From positions 97,345,461 through 97,409,460 of the forward strand of contig CM044307.1 of NCBI GenBank assembly GCA_024291935.2: a DNA stretch of 64,000 nt, read 5' to 3'. Under the pieces are notes generated by a model. It worked only from the letters and a program-made list of their open reading frames with translations, searched no databases and had not been told where the DNA came from. The DNA is from Okapia johnstoni (taxonomy: Eukaryota > Chordata > Mammalia > Artiodactyla > Giraffidae). Below are positions 35,205-45,826 of this stretch, in pieces. The first letter of the stretch is position 1; every line of letters begins with the position of its first letter. Both the position numbers and the translations under genes were made by a program.

Positions 35205-35425
35205 GTATAGCAGATTCTGTTTTCCAAAGATAGCTGCCTCAACATATCTCATCCCACATGCTCTTCTTATAAGGTGACATCGACATTTCCCACTGAGTGG
35301 TGGGGCCTGTGTTCCCTCCCCTTGAATTTCAGCTGATCTTTATGGCTGCCTCAACCAACAGAATACAGTGAAAGCTGTCTGGCTAAATTCAGACAGCTCT
35401 CAGAACCGTGACAGGTAATGATATA
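35205..35425 (+). mobile_element. MaLR-like LTR fragment
   Basis: CCTTGAATTTCAGCTGATCTTTATGG and CTGCCTCAACCAACAGAATAC are typical of MLT1-type LTR interiors. Partial and old. Confidence 0.45.
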
Positions 35426-35970
35426 GTGATTCAGATCAAGTAAAATTTGAATAAACTTTTTGAATGAATAAAAATATTCATCATGCAGCAATAAAAATAG
35501 AACATGGTCTTGATTTTAATCATCTTTACATTTTCTTTGGTCTTCTTTAATTTTTATTCAGATTTTACTTTATCTATTTTCGTTGCAGGTCACCTCAAAC
35601 CCTTTGTGGAAGTGGGTTTAAGTATAATGTAACCACATTTTTTGAAATGTTCTTTTATCTAACTCAGTAATGTGAACTCCCTAGTGTTATTCTGCAAAGG
35701 ACAAGGATGACCCATGAAAGCTTTATCACCATTTTTGAGGATGTTTTTAACGAAAAGAAAAAAGATTGCTTTGTATAGACCTATTCTACATTTTCTGCTT
35801 CTTTCCCCTGCAAACAGATTCTTATCCATGAAAGTTTGATAGAAATAATTAGGACCTCATCTATGAGGACCAGAGCTCCTCAACAGACATTCATTGGCTA
35901 CTACTGTGTGGCAGATATTAGATTAGGTACCAAACACAAACATTCCCAGCTTACAAAGGGGCTCCTGGAC
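35426..35970. other. Intergenic DNA, nothing recognised
   Basis: No gene, RNA or repeat is recognised. Confidence 0.5.
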
Positions 35971-35979
35971 CAGTGACTG

Positions 35980-36205
35980 CTGCTGCTGCCGCCAATTCGC
36001 TTCAGTCATGTCCGACTCTGTGCGACCCCGTAGATGGCAGCCCACCAGGCTCCGCCGTCCCTGGGATTCTCCAGGCAAGAACACTGGAGTGGGGTGCCAT
36101 TTCCTTCTCCAATGCAGGAAAGTGAAAAGTGAAAGTGAAGTCGCTCAGTCATGTCCGACTCTTCACGACCCCACGGACTGCAGCCCACCAGGCTCCTCCG
36201 TCCAT
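35980..36205 (-). mobile_element. Bov-A2 SINE
   Basis: Reverse two-unit element with a short (CTG)n/(CCG) tail. Flanks carry GACCAGTGACT and GACCACTGACT, a one-mismatch target duplication. Confidence 0.9.
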
Positions 36206-36496
36206 AGACCACTGACTATTTATAGCTATAAACGCCTACCAAATGAAAGGCATGGGCATGCATGGAAAAGTCTTTGAATGCCTTCACTGATGGAGAAGTA
36301 TTTAAAACAACAGCAACAAAATAAAGCAAAGTTATCAAGAGACCTGACAGGCAATTTAAAAAAGTGAATGAAAAAAATGATACAGTAATTTTACAGTACA
36401 TCTATTATCTATGGATTTAGTATAAGAAAGAGAAATAATACATTCTCTCCATAATCACATAAGTGAAATAGTGTTATCACATATGACATAAGAGGT

Positions 36497-36718
36497 CCAG
36501 AGTGGCTTGGCTCAGATGGTAGGATAAGATGGTAAAGAATCTTCCTGCAATGCAGACCTGGTTCGATCCCTGGGTCAGGAAGATCCCCTGGAGAAGGGAA
36601 TAGCTACTCACTCCAGTATTCTTGCCTGGAGAATTCCATGGGCAGAGGAGCCTGGCAGGCTACAATCCATGGGGTCTCAAAGAGTCAGACACAACTGAGC
36701 AACTAACACTTTCACTTT
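36497..36718 (+). mobile_element. Bov-tA SINE
   Basis: Plus-strand copy from the tRNA-like head (GTGGCTTGGCTCAGATGGTA) to CAACTGAGCAACTAACACTT; a small insertion lies in the head region. Confidence 0.87.
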
Positions 36719-36787
36719 CGTATAGCATAAACCTTATAAAAATAAAATTGTATTTAATACAAAAGATTTGCAATGATGGAACATGAG

Positions 36788-36873
36788 TTTTTTGTGTGTC
36801 ATCCTTGTGCAAGGGTCATGCTAATCTTGTTATTGTTCAGATTTTAGTATGTGTGCTGCCCAACTGAGCACGG
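36788..36873 (-). pseudogene. Second, decayed U6 snRNA pseudogene
   Basis: The reverse complement reads GTGCTCAGTTGGGCAGCACA, CATACTAAAATCTGAACAAT, AAGATTAGCATGACCCTTGC, ACAAGGATGACACAC. Internal bases after the central ACAAT are missing and it lacks the normal 3' end. Confidence 0.85.
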
Positions 36874-36999
36874 GACATTACAGTCTTTTAATACATTGTC
36901 AGTCATTGCTTTTTCAAGTTTAACTGTAATGAAATTTTAAAAATTGGTTTTCCTAAATATAATTTCAGTCCAAGTGGTGTCACTATCCACTACACATTA

Positions 37000-37115
37000 A
37001 CCTTTAAGGAAAAGTGCCTGAAGGTAGGAACCATATCTATTTGTTTACCACGGTATATTCAGCATCTGGCACATAGTAAGCACTCAATAAGAATTTGCTG
37101 AATTAGTAAACAGGA
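37000..37115 (+). repeat. L2 3' end relic
   Basis: AGGAACCATATCTATTTGTTTACC then CATCTGGCACATAGTAAGCACTCAATAAG, the diagnostic L2 3' terminus. Confidence 0.65.
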
Positions 37116-37149
37116 AACACATAATTAGAAACAGATTAAAGAAAACAGT

Positions 37150-38451
37150 TTTATTCAACAAGCCCTTCTGAATACTCGGTATGAACATAGTACTGCCTGT
37201 GGTGTTACAGAGAACTACCAGAAGTAGAAGATACTGCCCTTATTCACAGCTAGAATCACAATATTATTTGCATTTATAAACCTTTAAAACATAAACATTA
37301 AAAAATTCATATTAGACATAAACATAGCAGTCTCTCGGTATCCAAGGGGGGTTGGTTCCAGAACACTCCCCCAGCCCTGCCCCCCAGCAGGCACTAAAAC
37401 CTGGGAATGTTCAAAAAATGGCACAGCGTTTGCATATAAGCTATGCACACAGTCTTTGTACTTTAAATCATCTCTAGATTACCTATAATATCTAATACAA
37501 TGTAAATACTACGTAAATAGTTGCCAATGCACCTGGCAACTTAAAGTTATGCTTTTGGGAAATTTCTGTAAATTTTTTCCTGAATATTTTCAATCCACAG
37601 TTGGTTGAATCCATGATGTACAACCCACAGATTAGAGAGGCAACTGTAACCCTCAAATTATGTTACTACTGAACTATGGCTATGCATCAAATACAAGAAA
37701 ACTCAACAGATACATGAACTATATTGCAAGCTCTTAGAGAACAGGAGAAAATGATAGTACGATTTTCATATTTTTTTTGGAATTATTTCATCTAAAGAAA
37801 TGAAAATACATACAATCCACGAAACCCTATTTATGGTAACATATTCAATGGTGCATGAACAGTGACAAAAATGTATGCAGGCTCTAAATAAGGGGACAAT
37901 TAAAGTAAAAAATAATTTTACTTATATACTGTTTGGGAAAAAAGTGAGACTTTTGCTACAGAAATTATGAGTAGGGAAAAAAATTTTTTCAATAAAGCAA
38001 ATAATGTTTTATGAACAACTAAAGTAGGATGGCATTCAGAGACTTCATCCAAATCTGAAATTATTCTATTAACTATAGAAAGGCAAGGCAGAAGGGAAGA
38101 AGAGTGAAAAAAAATACAGAAAAGTAAAAGGGAACTATGAGGAAACACCTTCTGCCCAAACCACAGACTAACTCAGAGCTGAGACACAGGGACACTGAGG
38201 GGGAAAAAGATACCCTTTACTCAGACCTTGGCTTCACTCATCCAGGCTTCCTCTTCACAACTGTTCCATGATGAATGCAGTCTACAGTATTCATATCTGA
38301 ATGTCTGGTGGCCTCATGTACTTCTGAAGACTTTAAAGTTCTGCTGTTTTCCTAACTAGGTTGAATTAACTTAAAAATTAGTGGTCACATGCCTGCCTTG
38401 TTTTATGGCTTGAGGTGGATTAAAACTCTGGTTAATAAAAAGATTCCAATT
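37150..38451 (-). other. BBS10: Probable BBS10 3' UTR with poly(A) signal
   Basis: The roughly 1.3 kb after the BBS10 stop has no gene on either strand. A minus-strand AATAAA hexamer (TTTATT on the plus strand, 37150-37155) is a reasonable end signal at about the expected distance. The stretch contains a fossil Tigger-like transposon (37327-37650), so this end is inferred from spacing and the hexamer only. Confidence 0.45.
37327..37650 (+). mobile_element. Tigger-like DNA transposon fossil
   Basis: Ends CAGTCTCTCGGTATCCAAGG and (in reverse) TTACAGTTGCCTCTC resemble terminal repeats. The interior CTTTAAATCATCTCTAGATTAC and CACAGTTGGTTGAATCCATG matches the common TcMar/Tigger non-autonomous type. 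It lies in the presumed BBS10 3' UTR. Confidence 0.6.
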
Positions 38452-40433
38452 TTATAGTTCCTCTTCTGAATCTTGATCATAAATTTCCTGAGGTTGTCTC
38501 TTAATATTGATTACTAAGTCAACAGTCAAAATGTTTGTCAAACACTGAAGAACTGCAGTTAGTAACTGGTATTTACCAGCAACTGATTCCAAACCTGTCT
38601 GGTTACTTATGATGGGTTGATTGGTTTGCAGCGCCTGAAGAGCTCTTACATACACTTGTGGAAAGCTGTAATTTCCTTTCTTAGACTTATACAAGATTTT
38701 GGGAACACCTAAAAGTGCATTAGCTATTATTCTACTAACCATGGTTTGTTCTGATTGCTGGCATTTTCTGGCATAGTTGAGAAGATAGTAATGCAATAAG
38801 ATCTCAAAATTACCACCCACAGGCAAAACACAACCAGCTGGTATAGATGAAAAATAGTAACTTTGGGAAGTACACATCTCTAGTGACTTATATCTCAGTG
38901 GTAACATGCCGTCCTTCCTAGCAAGTTTTGTAACCTGTAAATTTTCATAAGAAATTTCTCTTCTAGTATTTTCTGTTGTTGAGTTAGCAGAATTACTCTC
39001 AATAAATGGTTCATGGTCATCCATTATCCTCCCTTTGTTTGGTGATGAACATCTCAATGTTTCATCTGTCTCGTATGAATCTGTTACTGCCACTTTTGGT
39101 GTTGAAAACAATATATTTTTCTCTAGTTTGACGCTTGGAACTATCAAATTTGAACATACATTTAAATACGTTTGAGTTTTTGCCAGTTCACCTTTGTTCT
39201 TTACAACTGTGTCCTGATACGATCTTTGTATTGAGCTGTTAACAATTTTTGGTAACTCATTACTTTCTCTACTATTCTTATATACACGAGGACCTGATGT
39301 ACAATTTTGGTCACTGGTTTGTGTCACATAATTTAGATCAAGGTCTTTAAATACCTGCCGAAGCATTTTAAATGCTCCATGTAAAGCATCCTCATGTTGT
39401 TCAACAAGACCCTGCACCGGTCCACAAAGAACTATACAGTGTGGTGTAAATGAACAGGTGCTCATCAAGCCAAGATGAACATAACCTTTGGATCTAACGA
39501 TGAGGGGTTTACAGAATTTCACCAAAGCAGTGTGAGAGAGTTCATACTGAGAAGAGGCCTCTGGTAGTACCAAGGGAGCAATACCAATGACTCTCTGGAT
39601 AAGAGAAAGTTCTTCAGATGATAAACACTCCACCACAGATATGCCATTCAGTCCTGCACAATAAACTACTAAGTCTGGTTGTTTCACAGTAGATAAGAGT
39701 AATTTTACATTCTGACTCTGCAAATGTTTCACTATTGCTTTTGTTCTTTCTGTAATCCAAAGCTGAGATGTCTGAAACTGTGCTTCTGAATTTAGAATAA
39801 ACTCTGATCCAGAAATTGAAAAAAGAGGCTGAATGGCTTCTGTTACTATCACTATTCTTATGTCACCATCTGCTGGACAGTACACAGAAAAGTCTCTCTG
39901 AAGCACAAGCCCAGCTATGATCCTGGAATCTGAAACAGGAAGGCCAGTGACACCAACTTTCAACTCAACAAAACAGTCATCCACTATCTCAAGTACTTCT
40001 TCAAACCTACTTTCACAAGCTGTACACTTGAAAACATAGTCACACATCAACTGAGATATCAAGTTGTGATTATTTCTTCCCACTCTTCCACAAAAGTATG
40101 CTCCTAAGAGCATCTCTAAAGAGCTCCTACACAATGTTCTTTCTTCCGTGCGTGAAGAAAAGATGGACAAGAAGTGTCTACTTAAGTAATGGTCCATAAC
40201 ATAGTCTAATATTTGTGTCTGAAATGTTAGAAGAGCTCGGGAAATAAATTTCCACTGACAGCAATTTTTCCAATGCCTTCCACAGGTTTGAATATTTTCA
40301 AAAAGGAAAGAAGTCCTTTTCCTTGTCTGTGATCTCACGAAGTCCTCTAAGTAAATGGCAAAGAAAGATAATAAATGTTTTAGCACCATCTCCTGTTTTT
40401 CTTAGATGACTGGAAACACAGGCCACCATCACC
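38452..40433 (-). CDS. BBS10: BBS10 exon 2 (bulk of protein, frameshifted near its 5' end)
   Basis: The acceptor is a pyrimidine tract ending TGTGCAG at 40434-40440. The first 44 full codons of this exon read in the expected frame through [19 protein letters not shown] and then meet TGA at 40300-40298. From about 40297 to the stop at 38454-38452 a second frame is open without interruption and carries the rest of the protein, including CGRVGRNNH, the apical-domain region, [16 protein letters not shown] and the acidic end DSEEEL. The frame change falls in a five-T run; four Ts would keep one frame. The long open frame has no other lesion, so any disabling event is recent or technical. Confidence 0.95.
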
Positions 40434-41204
40434 CTGCACAAGAAAGAAAGAAAGCAGCTCAGATTTTCAGAGGGCTGCCTTTCCACATCTGAATCAAGCT
40501 GAAAGCATGTTTTTACATCTATAAAATGAGAATACTATCTCTTTGATGTCCTTAGTTTGTTTTTTCCCTTTTAAAGTTTACTTAAAAATAGGCTGAATGG
40601 TTTCTGTTACATAAAAGGGAAAAACAATAGAACCACCTTTGTTCTATTTCAAGATTCTAGGGTTGGGTCGAGCTGGAAGGAAAGGAGAAATGCTCTTTTC
40701 AGTTGTGGAATGTTCCCTAGGACAGCGCTCTAACTCTGAGCGTACACTGGTCTCATCCAAGGTCAGTTTTCTCCAGGGACAGCTCCCGAAAAGCCCCGAC
40801 CTCTTTTCCATCTTCGCGGGCTATTGGACCTCTAGCTCCTACTGGCAGAATGGCGGGGCTTTTTCTGCTGGGCCAGAGGGAAAAGGTCAGTTTTCCCAAA
40901 CAGCAAAACCTTATGGACAAGAAGTCCAGGGAGATGACGTGAGGTGTCCATGTGGAGTGTGGGACGTGAGTACCTAATTAAAGGATGCTCTAACGGGCTG
41001 GAGCGTACATCGCGGGTACCTGGCTATGGGATGCTCTAAATGTAGCGCCTTCAACAGGCGGCCTCCATCCCGGCTGAGCAGCACCTCGCCAGTGGGCTTG
41101 GTACACAGAACTTGCCGCCCTTCGGGTCCCAAGCAACCGCTCACGATGGTTTCTAGCACTTCCGCCACATGCAACGCCACCGTCACAGACGCCGCAGCGG
41201 CCAT
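38452..41204 (-). CDS. BBS10: BBS10, chaperonin-like BBSome assembly factor (two exons, apparent frameshift)
   Basis: Coding parts are exon 1 (41204-41020) and exon 2 (40433-38452), joined by a GT-AG intron; codon R62 is split AG|G. The protein is recognised as BBS10, a vertebrate group II chaperonin-like protein. From known biology it works with MKKS/BBS6, BBS12 and the CCT/TRiC ring to assemble the BBSome that moves membrane proteins in cilia. The GDG motif of the chaperonin nucleotide site is at residues 76-78, and the C-terminal [11 protein letters not shown] block corresponds to the GGG.E segment of TCP-1 proteins. The start is the ATG matching human Met5; an in-frame TGA three codons upstream excludes the longer human N-terminus. 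Total coding length is 2167 nt, which is 722 codons plus one base: a T run at 40304-40300 is one base too long and creates a TGA at 40300-40298. Identity is very secure; functionality of this allele is not. Confidence 0.95.
40776..40837 (+). repeat. Inverted-repeat arm 1, in BBS10 intron 1
   Basis: This 62-base segment matches the reverse complement of 41402-41463 at 56 of 62 positions without gaps by hand alignment. Weaker similarity with small gaps extends toward 40763. It lies in BBS10 intron 1 and its partner lies in the promoter region, so the pair encloses exon 1. It fits no TE family I recognise here. Confidence 0.8.
41020..41204 (-). CDS. BBS10: BBS10 exon 1 (coding part)
   Basis: Encodes residues 1-61 plus the first two bases of codon 62. 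It opens with an alanine-rich start (MAAAASV), then the conserved stretch [19 protein letters not shown], and ends HPIA followed by AG|GTACCC, a good donor. The exon lies inside a CpG-rich block with the promoter immediately upstream at 41205-41420. It sits at the centre of an inverted repeat whose arms are at 40776-40837 and 41402-41463. Confidence 0.93.
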
Positions 41205-41420
41205 AGCCTTTCAGGTTCCAGCGGCCTACGCCAGCCGCTTGGAGAAAACCAGGATTGCCAGGAAGGAACAGAGCTGGGATACGGCCGGAAGCGGAAGGGG
41301 CGGGTAGAAGACCGGAAGCCGGGGCAACTAGGCTTCTCGGTTGGGCGAGGGTCTGCCGTCCCGCCCGGCTACCGGAAATGGCCTCACCGTTCGGCCACTA
41401 AAGCTAGCGGTCCAAAAGCC
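41205..41420 (-). promoter_or_regulatory. BBS10: BBS10 CpG-rich, TATA-less promoter
   Basis: The block is strongly CpG-enriched compared with the AT-rich surroundings and has no TATA box near the start. It holds ETS/GABP-type cores CCGGAAG at 41285-41291 and 41312-41318, GCGGAAG at 41291-41297 and CCGGAAA at 41372-41378, plus an Sp/KLF-type GGGGCGGG at 41297-41304. An imperfect RFX X-box (GAAGCC-GG-GGCAAC, 41315-41328) has a perfect right half-site and one mismatch in the left. Such sites are common in promoters of ciliary genes; use here is inferred. Confidence 0.7.
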
Positions 41421-41463
41421 CGCGAAGGTAGAAAAGAGGTCGGGGCTTCTCGGGAGCTGTCTC
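41402..41463 (-). repeat. Inverted-repeat arm 2, upstream of BBS10
   Basis: Partner of 40776-40837 in opposite orientation. This arm is upstream of BBS10 exon 1, beyond the ETS-site cluster, in CpG-containing DNA. Six mismatches over 62 bases suggest an old duplication or one kept similar by conversion. Confidence 0.8.
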
Positions 41464-41539
41464 TGGAGAGGAAACTGAAAGCCCTTCCACAGCTCCCTAG
41501 GTGAATTCATTCCTTTCTTGGAAGCTTCAGCTGCCACCA

Positions 41540-42640
41540 GATCCCTCCGTCTCCCAAGAGCTCGGCACGATAGTGGAGGGACTGGGCGTTGCAGCTAGAA
41601 CTCGGTTCGTTTCCAACTGCCGTCAAAAATTCGTTCCAAAACCTCTGCCTTGAACTTGTGCATACCCTGTCCACATTCTGCACCAGCGGTTTTCTTTCGC
41701 GATGCAGGACAGATGAGGAGGGCCTGGCCACGGTCACGAGCTGCAGGCTTCATGCTTTCTGCAGGTGGCTTTGCTACATTTCCTGGGCTTAAATATCAAC
41801 ATGAAATCCTCGCCACCGCAGTTTTCTTTTTCTTTAGCAGAGGGATAAATGTGAAGACTTACTGGTAATCAACAGTATGGTTTAAAAACAGTGACCCAGG
41901 ATTATCGCACACAATCAGATGTCAGGGGAAAAAAAATACTGTTAAGCAGAATATATTGTTTCATACGTTAAGACACACACCCCTCTCTTATGGATGAAAT
42001 GGTAAAGAGCATGGGCTTAAGATTTACCTGGGTTTGCTGTGCCATTTACTTATCTGTGACATTCTTTTGTCTCCATTTTTCTCATCTTAAAAGAAAAAAT
42101 GGTGATGTGTAAAAAAAGTTTTGAGGGCGACAGTGGACAGTGTTGACAAGATGTGGGATTTTTTTTTTTGGCATGGTGTGTCATAGGTACTAAGCACTCA
42201 ACAAATACAACATACTCAACAAATTACTGTCACGTGTCACCAGTGTAGGGACCCACTATTTCCACAAGAAAGGGATATTTTGTAAGGTTCAAAATAATTA
42301 TCAACCCAATACAACTATAAGAATTTGGTCAACATCAGTAAAATAACCTTGTAGATGTTTCATTGAGGTTGAACAGTGAGGGGCTGTTTTCCCTATCCTT
42401 TACTCCTAGCATAGGACAGGAGACACCTGTAAGCCCTCCCATTCCCCGCAGTAAGACAAAAGCAACTCATTCTTAGCCAGGAGCAACTGAAGGGAGCAAA
42501 TACTGGTTTGGAGGTTGATGGAGGAAAACTAGAGGAATGATTTCTTGTAACATATGTGATGTTGATGTTGACTCAGTTGGAACTAATAGATAATTTGTGG
42601 GGGAAAAACATTTTCATGTGAGTTTTGTATATATGCTTAT
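41540..42640. other. Spacer between BBS10 promoter and BovB copy G
   Basis: Holds a decayed MIR at 41995-42115 (GAGCATGGGCTTAAGATTTACC). Otherwise nothing is recognised. The first about 200 bases are still moderately CpG-rich. Confidence 0.5.
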
Positions 42641-42642
42641 GT

Positions 42643-45158
42643 AAGCAAACCATTCAGTATCATGGTAATTCAAGTCTATGCCCCGACCAGTAATGCTGAA
42701 GAAGCCTAAGTTGAACGGTTCTATGAAGACCTACAAGACCTTTTAGAACTAACACCCCCAAAAGATGTCCTTTTCATGATAGGGGACTGGAATGCAAAAG
42801 TAGGAAGTCAAGAAACACCTGGAGAAACAGGCAGATTTGGCCTTGGAGTACAGAATGAAGCACGGCAAAGGCTAATAGAGTTTTGCCAAGAGAATGCACT
42901 GGTCCTACAGCCCCTCTTCCAACAACACAAGAGAAGACTCTACACATGGACATCACCAGATGGCCAACACCGAAATCGACCGATTATATTCTTTGCAGCC
43001 AAAGATGGAGCTCTATATAGTCAGCAAAAACAAGACCGGGAGCAGACTGTGGCTCAGATCATGAACTCCTTATTGCCAAATTCAGACTTAAATTGAAGAA
43101 AGTAGGGAAAACCAATAGACCATTCAGGTATGACCTAAATCAAGTCCCTTACAAATATACAGTGGAAGTGAGAAATAGATATAAGGGAATAGATCTGATA
43201 CAGTGCCTGATGAACTATGAACGGAAGTTCATGACATTGCATAGGAGACAGGGATCAAGACCATCCCCAAGAAAAAGAAATGCAAGAAGCCAAAATGGCT
43301 GTCTGAGGAGGCCTTACAAATACCTATGAAAAGAAGCGAAAGGCAATGGAGAAAAGGAAAGATATACCCATTTGAATGCAGAGTTCCAAAGAATAGCAAG
43401 GACAGATAAAGCCTTCCTCAGTGATCAGTGCAAAGAAATAGAGGAAAACAACAGAATGGGAAAGACTAAGAGATCTCTTCAAGAAAATCAGAGATACCAA
43501 GGGAACTTTTCATGCAAAGATGGGCTCAATAAAGGACAGAAATGGTATGGACCTGACAGAAGCAAAAGATATTAAGAAGAGGTGGCAAGAATACAGAGAA
43601 CTATACAAAAAAGATCTTCATGACCCAGATAATCACAATGGTGTGAACACTCACCTAGAGCCAGATATCCTGGAATGTGAAGTCAAGTGGGCCTTAGGAA
43701 GCATCACTACAAACAAAGCTAGTGGAGGTGATGGAATTCCAGTTGAGTTATTTCAAATCCTCAAAGATGATGCTGTTAAAGTGCTGCACTCAATATGCCA
43801 GCAAATCTGGAAAACTCAGCAGTGGCCACTTGAAATGGTCAGTTTTCATTCCAATCCCAAAGAAAGGCAATGCCAAAGAATGCTCAAACTACCACACAAT
43901 TGCACTCATCTCACATGCTAGTAAAGTAATGCTCAAAATTCTCCAAGCCAGGCATCAGCAATATGTGAACCGTGAACTTCCAGGTGTTCAAGCTGGTTTT
44001 AGAAAAGGCAGAGGAACCAGAGATCAATTGCCAACATCCACTGGATCATAGAAAAAGAGTTCTAGCAAAACATCTATTTCTGCTTTATTGACTATGCCAA
44101 AGCCTTTGACTGTGTGGATCACAATAAACTGTGGGGAATTTTGAAAGAGATGGGAATAGCAGACCATTTGACCTGCCTCTTGAGAATTCTGTATGCAGGT
44201 CAGGAAGCAACAGTTAGAACTGGATATGGAACAACAGACCAGTTCCAGATAGGAAAAGGAGTATGCCAAGGCTGTATATTGTCACCTTGCTTATTTAACT
44301 TATATGCAGAGTACATCATGAAATGCTGGGCTGGATGAAGCACAGCTGGAATCAGGATTGCTGGAGGAAGTATCAATAACCTCAGTTATGCAGATGACAC
44401 CACCTTTATGGCAGAAAGTGAAGAAGAACTAAGGAGCCTCTTGATGAAAGCGAAAGTGGAGAGTGAAAAAGTGGGCTTAAAACTCAACATTCAGAAAACA
44501 AAGATCATGGCATCCGGTCCCATCACTTCACAGCAAAAAGATGGGGAAACAGTGGCTGATTTTATTTTTGGGGGCTCCAAAATCTCTGCAGATGGTGACT
44601 GCAGCAATGAAATTAAAAGATGCTTACTCCTTGGAAGGAAAGTTATGACCAACCTAGACAGCATATTACAAAGCAGAGACATTACTTTGCCAACAAAGGT
44701 CCATCTAGTCAAGGCTATTGTTTTTCCAGTAGCCATGTATGGATGTGGGAGTTGGACTGTAAAGAAATCTGAGCGTCAAAAAGTTGATGCTTTTGAACTG
44801 CGGTGTTGGAGAAAACTCTTGAGAGTCCCTTGAACTGCACGGAGATCCAACCAGTCCATCCTAAAGATCAGTCCTGAGTGTTCATTGGAAGGACTGATGT
44901 TGAAGCTGAAACTCCAATACTCTGGCCACCTGATGCGAAGACCTGACTCATTTGAAAAGACCCTGATGCTGGAAAAGATTGAAGGCAGAGGAGAAGGGGA
45001 GAACAGAGGATGAGATGGTTAGATGGCATCATCGACTCAATGGACATGAGTTTGGGTAAACTCCAGGAGTTGGTGATGGACCAGGGAGGCCTTGTGTGCT
45101 GCAGTCCATGGGGCTGCAAAGAATCGGACACGATTGAGCGACTGAACTGAACTGAATG
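42643..45158 (+). mobile_element. BovB copy G, 5'-truncated
   Basis: Plus-strand BovB from the endonuclease region (AAGCAAACCATTCAGTATCA) through RT (YADD-equivalent region near 44390-44405) to ACTGAACTGAACTGAA. Many frameshifts; the best pieces are 141 codons (44408-44833) and 133 codons (43520-43921). It occupies most of the BBS10-OSBPL8 spacer. Confidence 0.94.
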
Positions 45159-45261
45159 ATAGCAAGGTTTTTTTCCCTTATCCATCACAAAGGGGTTACT
45201 TGATTTGAGCAATGGATTATTACAAACATTTAAAAGTAAAGTGCTTCAATCAGAGTTCTAT

Positions 45262-45480
45262 TTAAGTGTACAGTGGAAAGAGAAGGGACACTGAAACCTG
45301 ACATGGATTCAAACTTGGGCTTACTATCACTCTTATTATGTAGCTTTCAGAATTATTTAACTTCTCTGAGCCTCAGATTCTTCATCTCTAAAATCTAACT
45401 TCCACTTATCTGAAGGTTATTATGGGTATTCAAGAAGAAATGAATGTAAAACATCATGTAAAGCATATGTTAGAGACTCT
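45262..45480 (+). repeat. MIR relic
   Basis: CATGGATTCAAACTTGGGCT, then TTATTTAACTTCTCTGAGCCTCAG, the MIR core and conserved 3' part. Confidence 0.65.
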
Positions 45481-45826
45481 AGCTGTTAAATCCTTTCACC
45501 ATCCTTCACGACTACCCCCCAAATGACTTTTAACTAAAAGTTAATACTAAGTAATTTAGTCACCATGTTATATTCAAAGTCATTTGATCAGTTTGCTGTT
45601 TTTAAAAATTTTATTTAGAATGCCTACTTGAAGTTAGCATCATTTTACAGATCATTAGAAAAATTCAATTCTTTTGTCTCTGCAAACATTTATAATAGGT
45701 TAGGAGTAACAGATTAGAAATGTAATACATTACAAAACAGTTGCCTATGACTATCTGTACATTTACTATGCACCTTAAGGAAAAGAACTTGATAGTGTGC
45801 TGTACTTACACTGCAGATAACATACT

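Noticed and set aside
40298..40304. Programmed +1 frameshifting at TTT TGA to express full-length BBS10.
   Set aside because: A +1 shift at a UGA stop is known for antizyme, but BBS10 is not known to use it, and I see no antizyme-like shift site or obvious downstream stimulator. A one-base indel in a homopolymer is far simpler.
41026..41504. Plus-strand frames of 93 and 111 codons through the BBS10 promoter and exon 1.
   Set aside because: They are antisense to BBS10 and arise because CpG-rich DNA is poor in stop codons.
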